Both the position numbers and the translations under genes were made by a program. Source: Rhizobium sp. P32RR-XVIII (GTDB lineage: Bacteria > Pseudomonadota > Alphaproteobacteria > Rhizobiales > Rhizobiaceae). From it: 64,000 nt of DNA. The DNA is taken from contig NZ_JABAIH010000002.1 in the NCBI RefSeq assembly GCF_012641395.1, forward strand, positions 62,001 to 126,000. Direction: 5' to 3'. Of this stretch, positions 7,942 through 16,538 are shown piece after piece. Below the pieces are notes generated by a model. It saw nothing but the letters and a program-made list of their open reading frames with translations, did not search any database and was not told where the DNA came from. Each line of letters begins with the position of its first letter. Position 1 is the first letter of the stretch.

Positions 7942-8835
7942 TCAACCGGGCCCATCGCCGATCTGAAGATGCCCGGTAAGAAACGTCACAAAAGCGCGAA
8001 TGCGGGGGGAGAGTTGCCTGCTGGTCGGCCATAATGCCGCCAGCTCGCCAGTCGTAAGGATGTGGTCGTCCAAAAAGGACACCAGCGATCCAGCTTCAAT
8101 TTGGGCGGCGACGGCAAAGGGCGGCATAGCGGCGATGCCGAAGCCCTTTTCAGCTAGGTGCACCAGCGGCTCTATGGTGTTGGCACTCATGGTCTCCGGG
8201 ATCGCAATGACGCCACCGCTGGTTTTCAGCGGCCAGTCGAGGATCTTGCGCGTAGATTGGGAGCGCTGCCGAAGACAATCGTGCCACGCCAGATCAGCGG
8301 GCGAGGCAGGTATGCCGCGCCGGTCGAGGTAGGCGGGCGATGCCACGAGCTTGGAGCGAAACCTTCCCAAGCTCTTGCGCATCAGGCGGCTGTCATTTGC
8401 AACTCCCGTCCTGATCACCACGTCGAATCCCTCCTCAATCACGTCGACCAGGCGGTCGGTGAAGTCGAGGTCGAGTGTGACGGCCGGATATGCCGACATG
8501 AAGTCAGCGATAACCGGCATCAGGAGCATGCCAACCATGGGTAAACTAACCCGCAACCTGCCGTTCGGCGCGGCCACCGTCTGGGTCAGCTCCATCTCCG
8601 CCGCTTCGATTTCCTCAAAGATCCGATGGCAACGATCGAGAAACAGCCGCCCTTCTTCTGTCAGAGTCATATTGCGTGTGTTGCGATGAAAGAGCCGCAC
8701 CCCCAAGCGTTGTTCGAGGCGCGCAACTGCCTTGCCTACCGCAGACGCTGACAGCCCTGCCTGCCGGCCGGCGGCGACGAAACTGCCAGTTTCCGCGGCG
8801 TGTACAAACAAGCTCATGGTGCCGAGATGTTCCAT
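7942..8835 (-). CDS. LysR-family transcriptional regulator
   Basis: A 297-residue regulator. The N-terminal winged helix-turn-helix covers residues 1-65 (F-V-H-A-A-E-T-G-S-F ... L-S-A-S-A-V-G-K-A-V-A-R-L-E), followed by a substrate-binding effector domain. It is transcribed away from the MFS gene at 9125 with a 289-bp divergent control region, so it very probably regulates that transporter. The helix spacing and R-N-T-R-N-M-T-L-T-E-E-G resemble the LysR subgroup found next to efflux or quinone-oxidoreductase genes. The effector is unknown. The whole pair sits between direct repeats. Confidence 0.9.
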   Translation of the reverse strand: MEHLGTMSLFVHAAETGSFVAAGRQAGLSASAVGKAVARLEQRLGVRLFHRNTRNMTLTEEGRLFLDRCHRIFEEIEAAEMELTQTVAAPNGRLRVSLPMVGMLLMPVIADFMSAYPAVTLDLDFTDRLVDVIEEGFDVVIRTGVANDSRLMRKSLGRFRSKLVASPAYLDRRGIPASPADLAWHDCLRQRSQSTRKILDWPLKTSGGVIAIPETMSANTIEPLVHLAEKGFGIAAMPPFAVAAQIEAGSLVSFLDDHILTTGELAALWPTSRQLSPRIRAFVTFLTGHLQIGDGPG

Positions 8836-8960
8836 TTGGCTGGTATAACGGAATTTGGTTCCGCAGTCACCGGAATGCCGGGCTGTTTTTCTTGATTAGT
8901 CGCTTCGCTATTTCTTGGTTGGTCGCGCAAGCGGGCCGGAAACGATGGAAAGAAATAGCG

Positions 8961-9128
8961 ATGAGATACGGGAAGATTCGAGTGGACGATTTTGAGAACG
9001 GCGGCATCTCGAGCGGCAGGCTTGAGCCCGCCCACGAAGCTGGCCGGCCAGTGCCGCATTCCACAAGCTTTTTGACGATCGTCAGCTGCGGCTACACCGA
9101 ACGCCTGACGGGAGGGGCACGACTATGA
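8961..9128 (+). CDS. Possible 55-aa leader protein coupled to the MFS gene
   Basis: This frame starts at ATG 8961 (MRYGKIRVDDFENG) after GGAAAGAAATAGCG, and its TGA overlaps the MFS ATG (ATGA, 9125-9128), the usual geometry of translational coupling. No family is recognised. The MFS gene has its own ribosome site (GGGAGGGG), so coupling is not required. It may be a chance frame in the LysR/MFS divergent promoter region. Confidence 0.25.
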   Translation: MRYGKIRVDDFENGGISSGRLEPAHEAGRPVPHSTSFLTIVSCGYTERLTGGARL

Positions 9129-10339
9129 CCGCCCAGGCGACCACAGCCGCTGGGGCGACTCGCTCCGGCCTGCCACTTCTGGGCCTTCTGGCGCTCGCCA
9201 CAACGAGCTTTCTGGTAACCCTCACCGAGGCTCTGCCAGCCGGTCTTTTGCCCCAGATGGGCTCCGACCTGCGCGTCAGCGAATCTTGGGCGGGACAACT
9301 CATTTCAGTCTACGCCATCGGCTCCCTTCTGGCAACTATCCCGCTGACGGCGGCGACGCGCAGCTGGCGGAGACGATCGCTTCTCGTCATGACGATTGTT
9401 GGCTTCGCAATTGCCAACTCTGTCACAGCCCTTTCTAGCAACTTTGCCGTCATTCTGGTTGCTCGCTTCCTGGGAGGCGTTTCCGCAGGGCTGCTTTGGG
9501 CCCTGATGACGCCCTATGCAGTGCGCATGGCGCCGGCACATCTGTCCGGGCGGGCCATGGCCATTGCACTTGCCGGAATCCCGGTGGCTTTGTCGATCGG
9601 TATTCCGGCCGGCACCTTCATCGGAATTGCGTTAGGCTGGCGTGTCGCGTTTGGTCTCATGACGCTTATCGCCGTTCTGCTCATAGGCTGGGTGCTGGTG
9701 AAGGTGCCTGATTTTGCCGGAGAACAAAAAGGCGGGCAGCAGCTTTCGCTGTGGAAGGTCATCCTGATGCCAGGCATCCTGCCTGTGCTTGTGACCATCC
9801 TGGCCTATGTGCTGGCGCAGAACATTCTCTACACCTATATCGCGCCGCTTCTGGATACCGTCGGAGCGAGCGGTCAGACCGATCGCGTTCTGCTGACCTT
9901 CGGCATCGTTTCACTGGCTGGCATCGCGATCGTCGGCGCGACCGTTGACCGGGCACTCAGATTGCTCACCGTGGTTGACGTCGGCCTCTTCATTGCTGCC
10001 GCGCTGCTGCTGACGATCGGTGCCGTCTCCCCTCTGGTTGTTTATGGGGCGGCTGCCATCTGGGGCCTTGCCTTTGGCGGAGCAAGCACGATTTTCCAGA
10101 CCGCTCTAATCCGCGCGGCGGGTCCGGCTGCCGACACGGCGGCAGCTATCATCGTGACAGTCTGGAACATCGCCATTGCCGGGGGTGCATTCGGCGGCGG
10201 GCTGATCTTGCAGAGCCTTGGCGCTTCGGCATTGCCGTGGTCGCTGCTGTTCCTTCTGATCCCCGCTCTCATCATCGCCCTATTGAACAGGGCCTTCCGC
10301 AGCACCGGAACGACATCCGCGGGGGTGCGCGCGCACTAA
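9125..10339 (+). CDS. MFS transporter, DHA1/sugar-efflux type
   Basis: A 404-residue inner-membrane protein with 12 predicted helices. The opening F-L-V-T-L-T-E-A-L-P-A-G-L-L-P-Q-M, the motif A-like region after helix 2 (R-S-W-R-R-R-S-L-L), and R-F-L-G-G-V-S-A-G-L-L-W (helix 4) fit the AraJ/SotB-like efflux group of the major facilitator superfamily. It exports a small molecule or drug by proton antiport; the substrate is unknown. It is divergent from, and probably controlled by, the LysR gene at 7942. GGGAGGGG lies 8 nt before the ATG. Confidence 0.88.
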   Translation: MTAQATTAAGATRSGLPLLGLLALATTSFLVTLTEALPAGLLPQMGSDLRVSESWAGQLISVYAIGSLLATIPLTAATRSWRRRSLLVMTIVGFAIANSVTALSSNFAVILVARFLGGVSAGLLWALMTPYAVRMAPAHLSGRAMAIALAGIPVALSIGIPAGTFIGIALGWRVAFGLMTLIAVLLIGWVLVKVPDFAGEQKGGQQLSLWKVILMPGILPVLVTILAYVLAQNILYTYIAPLLDTVGASGQTDRVLLTFGIVSLAGIAIVGATVDRALRLLTVVDVGLFIAAALLLTIGAVSPLVVYGAAAIWGLAFGGASTIFQTALIRAAGPAADTAAAIIVTVWNIAIAGGAFGGGLILQSLGASALPWSLLFLLIPALIIALLNRAFRSTGTTSAGVRAH

Positions 10340-10343
10340 CGTG

Positions 10344-10379
10344 AGCGACCAAGGTTCGGCCTTTCGAACCTTGGTCGCT
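10344..10379 (+). terminator. Terminator after the MFS gene
   Basis: A 15-bp perfect stem, AGCGACCAAGGTTCG (10344-10358) with its complement at 10365-10379, and a 6-nt loop. It lies 4 bp after the MFS stop. A weak T-containing tail follows. Confidence 0.75.
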
Positions 10380-10524
10380 TCTTGCAATAGTGGGTCTCCC
10401 CGATTGGCGGCTCAGGGTCATCCAGGTCCGCTTTGGGCCGCAAGCTGCCGTTTGGCGGTATTCGCCATACAATTCGGCAGTGCTGCGTCGAGCTCCCATG
10501 AAAGGATTGGTGCCGCAAGCGTCG

Positions 10525-10614
10525 CGCACGTGCCCAAGGACTGGCTCATCTATCGATAGTCAGACTGCGGCGGGTGCCAACCGGCCGGTCCGCGTCTTCA
10601 ACGTCGTCATTGAG
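10525..10614 (+). repeat. Direct repeat, copy 2 (displaced GGDEF 3' end)
   Basis: Matches 7804-7895, offset by 2721 bp at the left end. In the GGDEF frame it still reads A-H-V-P-K-D-W-L-I-Y-R-stop, but no GGDEF gene precedes it. The remaining 10380-10670 interval contains nothing else I can name. Confidence 0.9.
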
Positions 10615-10670
10615 CAGGGCGAGGCACCCCCAACCCAGCAGGCGTTTCTCATGGCACCCCCGTCACGGCG

Positions 10671-11222
10671 CTAGGTCGCCTTTGCCAGCTCCCGGTCGAT
10701 TGCCGAGACGAGGCGGCTGTCATCCGCCGTCACGTCGGGGGCGAAGCGGGCAACGATCCTGCCGTCGCGGCCGATCAGGAATTTCTCGAAATTCCAGAGG
10801 ATTTCGCCGTCCTCGGGAAAATCCATGCCATAGTCTTTCAGCCGCTCGCGCATTGGCCCTTCGCCTGTGGTTTCCATGCCTGATGTCGTCAGGGCCTTGT
10901 AGAGCGGATGCTTGTCCGGCCCCTTGACGACAACCTTGGAAAACATCGGAAAATCGACGCCGTAGGTGCTGGTGCAGAATTCCAGGATTTCCGCGTCGGT
11001 GCCCGGCTCCTGGCCCTTAAAGTCGTTGGCCGGGAAGCCGGCGATGACGAAGCCTCTCTCGCGCTTGTCGGCATAGAGCTTTTCCAGCCCTTCATACTGG
11101 ACCGTCAGCCCGCATTTGGAGGCGACGTTGACGATGAGCAGCACTTGCCCGCGAAAGTCGTTGAGCGTCGTCTCGCGCCCCTGAACGGTCTTGACCGGAA
11201 TGTCGAGAAGGTCGGTCATCAT
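10671..11222 (-). CDS. Glutathione peroxidase family protein
   Basis: A 183-residue cytoplasmic thiol peroxidase that reduces hydrogen or lipid peroxides. The active-site signature N-V-A-S-K-C-G-L-T has Cys at about residue 37 instead of selenocysteine. The catalytic Gln (F-P-A-N-D-F-K-G-Q-E-P-G) and Trp/Asn (L-W-N-F-E-K-F-L) are present. Bacterial Cys-type members usually use thioredoxin. Two adjacent ATGs open the frame; GGAG is 3 nt before the first and 6 nt before the second (11219), so 11219 may be used. It precedes selO on the same strand direction with only 31 bp between them. Confidence 0.92.
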   Translation of the reverse strand: MMTDLLDIPVKTVQGRETTLNDFRGQVLLIVNVASKCGLTVQYEGLEKLYADKRERGFVIAGFPANDFKGQEPGTDAEILEFCTSTYGVDFPMFSKVVVKGPDKHPLYKALTTSGMETTGEGPMRERLKDYGMDFPEDGEILWNFEKFLIGRDGRIVARFAPDVTADDSRLVSAIDRELAKAT

Positions 11223-11253
11223 TATCTCCAGTTAATATTGCATTGGCCTGAAA

Positions 11254-12756
11254 TCACGTTCCGCAGAACGTCTGCAGTACCCGCTCGTCCGGCTGCGGCG
11301 GTTCCATGTAGGCCGCAAGCGCCGGCTGGTCGTCATAGGGCTTGGCGAGCACGGTCAGCAGTGCCTCGAACAGCGAGAAATCGCCATCCTCGGTCGCCGC
11401 AAGGATCGCCTGCTCGATGCGGTGATTGCGGGGAATGAAGGCCGGGTTGACCTTCCGCATCGCTTCGGCGCGCCCGGCCGGCGATTGCGGATCGCGCGAC
11501 AACCGCTCGCGCCAGCGCCCCAGCCACTCGCCGCAAGCCTCCGGCTCGCGGAAGCTCGCGGTAAAGGCCGCTTCCGCCGCATCGTTGCCGGCAAGCGCGG
11601 AGAGGCGCCGGAAGGCCAGCGTGAAATCCGCCTGTCCGGCCTGCATCAGCGCCAGCAGCGATTGGATCAGCTCGAGATCGCCGTCCTCTTCCGAAACGAC
11701 CCCGATCTTGCGGCGCATGCCGGAAAGCCAATGCGCCTGGAACCGCTCGCCATAGAGCTTGATGACCTCGTTCGCGAGTTCGAGGGCTTTCTCCTGGTCC
11801 GCATCGAAAAGCGGCAGCAGGGTCTCGCCGAGGCGTGCAAGGTTCCACTGTCCGATGCCCGGCTGGTTTGCATAGGCGTATCGGCCCTGGTGGTCGATCG
11901 AGGAGAACACGGTTGCCGGATCATAGGAATCCATGAAGGCACAGGGGCCGAAATCGATGGTCTCGCCTGATATCGTCATGTTGTCGGTGTTCATCACGCC
12001 ATGGATGAAGCCGACATGCAGCCAGCGGGCGATCAGTGCCGCCTGCCGTTCGCAAACTTCCCGGTAAAGCGCCAGATAGGGGTTCTCGGCATCCTTCAGC
12101 TCCGGATAATGCCGCTCGATGACATAGTCGGCCAGCGCCTTGATGGCTTCGGCATCGCCGCGGGCGGCGAAGAACTGGAAAGTCCCGACTCGGATATGGC
12201 TTGCCGCAACGCGCGTGAAGACGGCACCCGGCAGCACTTCCTCGCGATAGACCGGCTGCCCGGTCGTCACCGCCGCCAGCGCCCGCGTCGCCGGAACGCC
12301 GAGCGCATACATCGCCTCGCTGACGATATATTCGCGAAGCACGGGCCCGAGTGCGGCGCGCCCGTCGCCGCGCCGTGAAAACGGCGTTTGCCCGGCGCCT
12401 TTCAATTGGATGTCCCGCCGCTTGCCGTTCCTGTCGATCACCTCGCCGAGCAGGATCGCGCGCCCGTCTCCCAAAAGCGGCACGAACCCCCCGAACTGGT
12501 GCCCGGCATAGGCCATCGCCAGCGGGTCGGCGCCATCAGGCAGAAGATTGCCGGAAAAGATCGCCTCGCCGTCGCGCTTCAGCAATTCGACGTCGAGCCG
12601 AAGCTCGGCGGCGAGTTCCTCGTTCAGCTTGATCAGCCGGGGTTCGGCTGCCTGTGACGGCGCCTGCCGCACGAAGAAGTTCGGCGGCAACCGCGCATAG
12701 CTGTTGTCGAATGGAAAGGCGCCATCCGGCGCGTCTTTTTGAAGAGCAGAGGTCAT
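11254..12756 (-). CDS. selO: SelO/YdiU protein adenylyltransferase (AMPylase)
   Basis: A 500-residue pseudokinase-fold enzyme that transfers AMP to Ser, Thr or Tyr of target proteins, linked to redox stress. Family blocks are clear: Q-L-K-G-A-G-Q-T-P-F-S-R-R-G-D-G-R-A, V-P-A-T-R-A-L-A, F-I-H-G-V-M-N-T-D-N-M and the metal-binding I-D-F-G-P-C-A-F-M-D. The C-terminus L-Q-T-F-C-G-T has Cys where some relatives carry selenocysteine. The start is set at ATG 12756 (MTSALQ); an in-frame ATG at 12777 is possible, and neither has a strong ribosome site. Neighbouring glutathione peroxidase fits an oxidative-stress theme. Confidence 0.9.
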   Translation of the reverse strand: MTSALQKDAPDGAFPFDNSYARLPPNFFVRQAPSQAAEPRLIKLNEELAAELRLDVELLKRDGEAIFSGNLLPDGADPLAMAYAGHQFGGFVPLLGDGRAILLGEVIDRNGKRRDIQLKGAGQTPFSRRGDGRAALGPVLREYIVSEAMYALGVPATRALAAVTTGQPVYREEVLPGAVFTRVAASHIRVGTFQFFAARGDAEAIKALADYVIERHYPELKDAENPYLALYREVCERQAALIARWLHVGFIHGVMNTDNMTISGETIDFGPCAFMDSYDPATVFSSIDHQGRYAYANQPGIGQWNLARLGETLLPLFDADQEKALELANEVIKLYGERFQAHWLSGMRRKIGVVSEEDGDLELIQSLLALMQAGQADFTLAFRRLSALAGNDAAEAAFTASFREPEACGEWLGRWRERLSRDPQSPAGRAEAMRKVNPAFIPRNHRIEQAILAATEDGDFSLFEALLTVLAKPYDDQPALAAYMEPPQPDERVLQTFCGT

Positions 12757-13014
12757 GGCTAATAGGTAGGGTCGCATGGCAGGCCACGCAAGCCGATTTT
12801 ACCCGCAAACCATCCCTTCACGAAGGGCAATGGAATGCAAGGAATGGTGATCTCCGTTTACCACCCGTCAAAGCAGATATGCCATAAAAGACATCGCGCT
12901 GCCATGATTGCAGGCGTATAGCAAATCATCCCTCCTTGGCATCATTGCCATGTCATCCCCCGCGGTCCTGTCGCCTCGTGTGCTCCGCCGCGCCATTGCG
13001 AGTGATCCCTGACG

Positions 13015-14463
13015 ATGTCGGATCAGATTTACCAGGCGCCGATGGTTCGGCGCGCGACACCCAATTTCCGGGTGATCGCGATGATTGTCGCGTGCGCCAT
13101 GCTGATGGAAAACGTCGATGCTACCGTGCTGGCGACCGCGCTGCCGACAATGGCGCGCGATTTCGGCGTCAGCGCCCCGGCCATGTCGATCGCGCTGACC
13201 TCCTACCTGCTGAGTCTGGCGATCTTCATTCCCGCCAGCGGCCGCATGGCGGACAGTTTCGGTTCCCGCACCGTCTTCCGCTCCGCCATCGCCGTCTTCG
13301 TGATCGGCTCCATCTTCTGCGCCTTCGCGCCCACGCTCTCGTTCCTCGTGCTGGCTCGCTTGCTGCAGGGCATCGGCGGCGCCATGATGATGCCCGTCGG
13401 CCGCCTTGTCCTAATGCGCAGCGTCGCCCGTAAGGACATGGTCAGCGCCATGTCCTGGCTGCTGGTGCCGGCGCTGATCGGCCCCATCGTCGGCCCGCCG
13501 CTCGGCGGCTTCATCGTCACCTATCTCGACTGGCGCTGGATCTTCTATATCAACGTGCCGATCGGCATCATCGGCATGATCTTTGTGTCGATCTATATCG
13601 ACGAGCTGAAGGGCAAGGCCACCGGCCCCTTCGATACGATCGGCTTCATCCTCTCGGGCATTTCGCTCGGCTCGATGCTCTTCGGCTTCGAACTGTCGAG
13701 CCATGACGGGGAGGGGTCGTTTTCGATCTTCCTGATCGCCATTGGCCTGCTCTTCGGCATTGCCTATCTGCGCCACGCCCGCAACCATCCGGCGCCGATC
13801 ATGGATTTCTCGCTGATGAAGGTGCCGAGCTTCGGCACCTCGGTTATCGCCGGTTCGCTGACGCGCATCACCCAGGGCGCCCAGCCCTTCCTGCTGCCGC
13901 TGCTCTTCCAGATCGGCTTTGGTCTTTCGGCCGCGGCGGCCGGTCAGATCATCATCTCGACCGCGCTCGGCGCGCTTTTCATGAAGCCGCTCGCCAAGGC
14001 CGTCTTCCGCCGGCTCGGTTTCCGTCGCAGTCTTGTGCTCAATGGCATCATCGGTACGATCGGCTACGGCCTCTGTGCCGCCTTTCGGCCGGACTGGTCG
14101 ATGCCGCTGATCTTCATCATCCTGGTGCTCAGCGCCTTCTTCATGTCGTTTCAGTTCACGGCTTACAACACGATCGCCTATGACGAGATCGGCCCAGAGC
14201 GCATGAGCTCCGCCACCAGCTTCTACACCACCTTCCAGCAGCTCATGCTGTCGCTCGGTATCTGCCTCGGGGCGCTGGCCCTGCACGGCTCGATGACCGT
14301 CAATGGCAATCTCGTGCCGCAGCTTGGTGATTTCTCCGCAGCCTTCATCGTCGTCGCGGTCATCTCGCTCACCGCGACCTTCTGGAATCTGCGATTCTCA
14401 CCCACGGCAGGGGCTGAGATCAGTGGGCACGCGGCCAAAGCCGGCTCCGGGGCCGGACACTAG
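13015..14463 (+). CDS. MFS drug transporter, DHA2 (EmrB/QacA-like)
   Basis: A 482-residue inner-membrane protein with 14 predicted helices, typical of the DHA2 group. Motif C-like L-V-P-A-L-I-G-P-I-V-G-P-P-L-G-G lies in helix 5, and N-V-D-A-T-V-L-A-T-A-L-P in helix 1 is the classic DHA2 signature. It probably exports hydrophobic drugs by proton antiport. No emrA-type adaptor is beside it. It diverges from selO across 258 bp. Its TAG stop shares the palindrome CTAG (14460-14463) with the stop of the convergent small gene. Confidence 0.9.
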   Translation: MSDQIYQAPMVRRATPNFRVIAMIVACAMLMENVDATVLATALPTMARDFGVSAPAMSIALTSYLLSLAIFIPASGRMADSFGSRTVFRSAIAVFVIGSIFCAFAPTLSFLVLARLLQGIGGAMMMPVGRLVLMRSVARKDMVSAMSWLLVPALIGPIVGPPLGGFIVTYLDWRWIFYINVPIGIIGMIFVSIYIDELKGKATGPFDTIGFILSGISLGSMLFGFELSSHDGEGSFSIFLIAIGLLFGIAYLRHARNHPAPIMDFSLMKVPSFGTSVIAGSLTRITQGAQPFLLPLLFQIGFGLSAAAAGQIIISTALGALFMKPLAKAVFRRLGFRRSLVLNGIIGTIGYGLCAAFRPDWSMPLIFIILVLSAFFMSFQFTAYNTIAYDEIGPERMSSATSFYTTFQQLMLSLGICLGALALHGSMTVNGNLVPQLGDFSAAFIVVAVISLTATFWNLRFSPTAGAEISGHAAKAGSGAGH

Positions 14464-14711
14464 GCGCCATCCGGGCAAAGGCCCTGATCCGGGCGCAGTT
14501 GGCGCGTATCGGCCGGCAGATCGCTGACATGCGCATGGTGCCCGTTCGGGCCGATGCCGATGTCCCGCATCAGATGGCCGTCGAGGCCCTCGAAAGGCAT
14601 CAGCCCGGCATCGAACAGCTCGAAGGCGTCATGTTTCTGCTTGCGGTTGAACGCATAGCGAACGGCTTCATAAAACAAGTGGCCCGGCCGCCAATTTTCC
14701 ATCGTCTTCAT
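14460..14711 (-). CDS. Small hypothetical protein, 83 aa (DUF1127-like ending motif)
   Basis: Unrecognised overall. M-R-D-I-G-I in the second half recalls the R-D-I-G-L signature of DUF1127 proteins, but the rest differs. A Shine-Dalgarno GAGG overlaps the stop codon of the homocysteine methyltransferase and is 7 nt from ATG 14711, so the gene is probably translated as the second member of that operon. An alternative ATG at 14717 is too close to GAGG. Its stop overlaps the convergent MFS stop. Confidence 0.6.
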   Translation of the reverse strand: MKTMENWRPGHLFYEAVRYAFNRKQKHDAFELFDAGLMPFEGLDGHLMRDIGIGPNGHHAHVSDLPADTRQLRPDQGLCPDGA

Positions 14712-14720
14712 TGACATACC

Positions 14721-15677
14721 TCAGGCGGTTGCACCCTGCGGCGGCAGGCATGCTTCGCAGATTGCGGCGACGTGCCGGTGATCGGTGCCGCAGCACCCGC
14801 CGAGCACGCGTATATGCGGCATGCGGGCAAGCAGCCTGCGGTAACGATTCCCGAGATCGATCGGATCACCGGCGTCCAGTGTTTCACTTTCGTCAAGCTC
14901 GGCATGGCTCATCGCCGAGGCATTGGCGCGAATGCCCCAGATGCGCTTCACCCAGCTGCTGCGATGATCGAGCGCCGCCTCGAAATGCTTCGGGTGCGCG
15001 CAGTTGATCATGTAGTAGGCCGGAGCGCCGCCGCTTGCCGAATCCGTCGTTTCGATCGCATCCTGAATACTGCGCCCGGTCACGAGCCTGCCGTCGGTTT
15101 CCACCGTAAACGCGATCGCGGACGGGATTCCGTGCGCCTTGGCGGCGCGGGCGACGCCGATCGCCTCATCGATATTGTTCAGCGTGACGGCCGACACCAT
15201 GTCCGCTTCCGTTCCGGCGAAGGTCGCGATTTGCTCGGCGTGGTAATCCTCGGCTTCGGACGCGTCCATCGGGCCCGCCTTGTAGCCGTCGCCGCGCGGA
15301 CCGATCGCACCACTGATGACGATCGGCCTCTGCGGCCCCTCAAATTCGGCTCGAAGTTCGGCAACCAGATCGACTGCCGTCTCGTTTGCGGCGCGCAGCG
15401 CCTCAGGAGAATAGCCGAGCTTGTTGCCCCAGTCGGCACTGGCCCGCCAGGTCGCAGTATCGAGCACGAAGCCGGTACCGTGCTGCCGGGCGATATCGAG
15501 ATAGGGTCTATAGTAATGCTTGAGCTTCCGCCGCCCGTCGGGCGATGCGAGAAGGACGAAGGAGGCGAAATGCGGAAGCTCGATGCCCTCATGGAAGATC
15601 AGCGACGTTTCCATGCCGCCGTCGGTGATGAATGTTTGCCCCGTTAACTGCGGCAGCCTGTTTCTGTATTTGCTCAT
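14721..15677 (-). CDS. Homocysteine S-methyltransferase family protein
   Basis: A 318-residue zinc-dependent methyltransferase of the MmuM/BHMT fold that moves a methyl group from S-methylmethionine or betaine to homocysteine. D-G-G-M-E-T-S-L opens the barrel. The zinc Cys ligands are seen as M-I-N-C-A-H-P (about 225) and G-G-C-C-G-T (about 290). Length matches MmuM (310). The donor cannot be told from sequence alone. It is followed by, and likely coupled to, the 83-aa gene. Confidence 0.88.
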   Translation of the reverse strand: MSKYRNRLPQLTGQTFITDGGMETSLIFHEGIELPHFASFVLLASPDGRRKLKHYYRPYLDIARQHGTGFVLDTATWRASADWGNKLGYSPEALRAANETAVDLVAELRAEFEGPQRPIVISGAIGPRGDGYKAGPMDASEAEDYHAEQIATFAGTEADMVSAVTLNNIDEAIGVARAAKAHGIPSAIAFTVETDGRLVTGRSIQDAIETTDSASGGAPAYYMINCAHPKHFEAALDHRSSWVKRIWGIRANASAMSHAELDESETLDAGDPIDLGNRYRRLLARMPHIRVLGGCCGTDHRHVAAICEACLPPQGATA

Positions 15678-15854
15678 CTCAGCGTCCGTCCCTCATTCGT
15701 CCCGTAGGATCATCCAGACGATCAAATTTCTCTCGCTATAGCCTGCCAATCTAGCCCACTTGCGGTATACTGAGGGCGGTTTCCGGGTTAGCGGCGGAAA
15801 TCAATGGGTTAATGAACGGGACGGCATGGGTCTTGCGTAGCGTCACGGCGAAAA

Positions 15855-15871
15855 CTGTACCGACGGTGCAG
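15855..15871. promoter_or_regulatory. Possible TetR operator
   Basis: CTGTACC-GAC-GGTGCAG, an inverted repeat with one mismatch per arm, immediately before the GGAGGG ribosome site of the TetR gene at 15880. Its place suits autoregulation. Confidence 0.35.
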
Positions 15872-15879
15872 GAGGGCGC

Positions 15880-16518
15880 ATGCGCAAGGGCGAGGAAACA
15901 AGAACCCGTATTCTCGACGTCGCCGAAGCGGCGGTGCTTCAGAAGGGATTCGGCGGCACCTCCATCGAGGAGCTGATTGCCGAGACCGGCATCACCAAAA
16001 GCGGCTTCTTCTATCATTTCAGGGACAAGAACGAGCTCGCGAAGGCGCTGCTCAATCGCTACATCGAAAACGACGAGCGTATCTACGACGAGATCTTCAG
16101 CCGGGCTCGCGAGCTGATGGACGATCCGCTGCAGTCCTTCCTTCTCGGCCTCAAGCTCTTGTCCGAACTGCTTTCAGACCTGCCGAACGGCCATCCGGGC
16201 TGCCTCGTCGCAACCGTCTGCTATTACGAACGCCTCTTCGATCGCGAGATACAGGAAGCCAACAAAAACGCAGTGCTCGCATGGCGACGGCGTTTCGGCG
16301 GCATGTTCGAGGAAATCATGGCCGTCTACACGCCGCGCGAACCGCTTGATGTCGACCAGCTGGCCGACATGGTCTCGACGGTCATTGAAGGCGGCATCGT
16401 CCTGTCCAGGGCGCTGAAGGAACCGAACAGCCTCTCCGAGCAGATCCTGGTGCTGAGGACCTTCGTCAAGCTGCTCTTCCAGCCCCGCGCGTCCGACCTC
16501 AACGGCGTCCGGCACTGA
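15880..16518 (+). CDS. TetR/AcrR-family transcriptional regulator
   Basis: A 212-residue repressor. The N-terminal helix-turn-helix spans about 5-50 (T-R-T-R-I-L-D-V-A-E ... I-A-E-T-G-I-T-K-S-G-F-F-Y-H-F-R-D-K). The C-terminal domain P-G-C-L-V-A-T-V-C-Y-Y-E resembles the TetR_C group often found next to oxidoreductase genes. GGAGGG is 6 nt before ATG 15880. It is divergent from the homocysteine methyltransferase across 202 bp, which makes that operon a possible target; ligand unknown. Confidence 0.9.
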   Translation: MRKGEETRTRILDVAEAAVLQKGFGGTSIEELIAETGITKSGFFYHFRDKNELAKALLNRYIENDERIYDEIFSRARELMDDPLQSFLLGLKLLSELLSDLPNGHPGCLVATVCYYERLFDREIQEANKNAVLAWRRRFGGMFEEIMAVYTPREPLDVDQLADMVSTVIEGGIVLSRALKEPNSLSEQILVLRTFVKLLFQPRASDLNGVRH

Positions 16519-16538
16519 GGCCCAAGCCGCGTGAGGAT

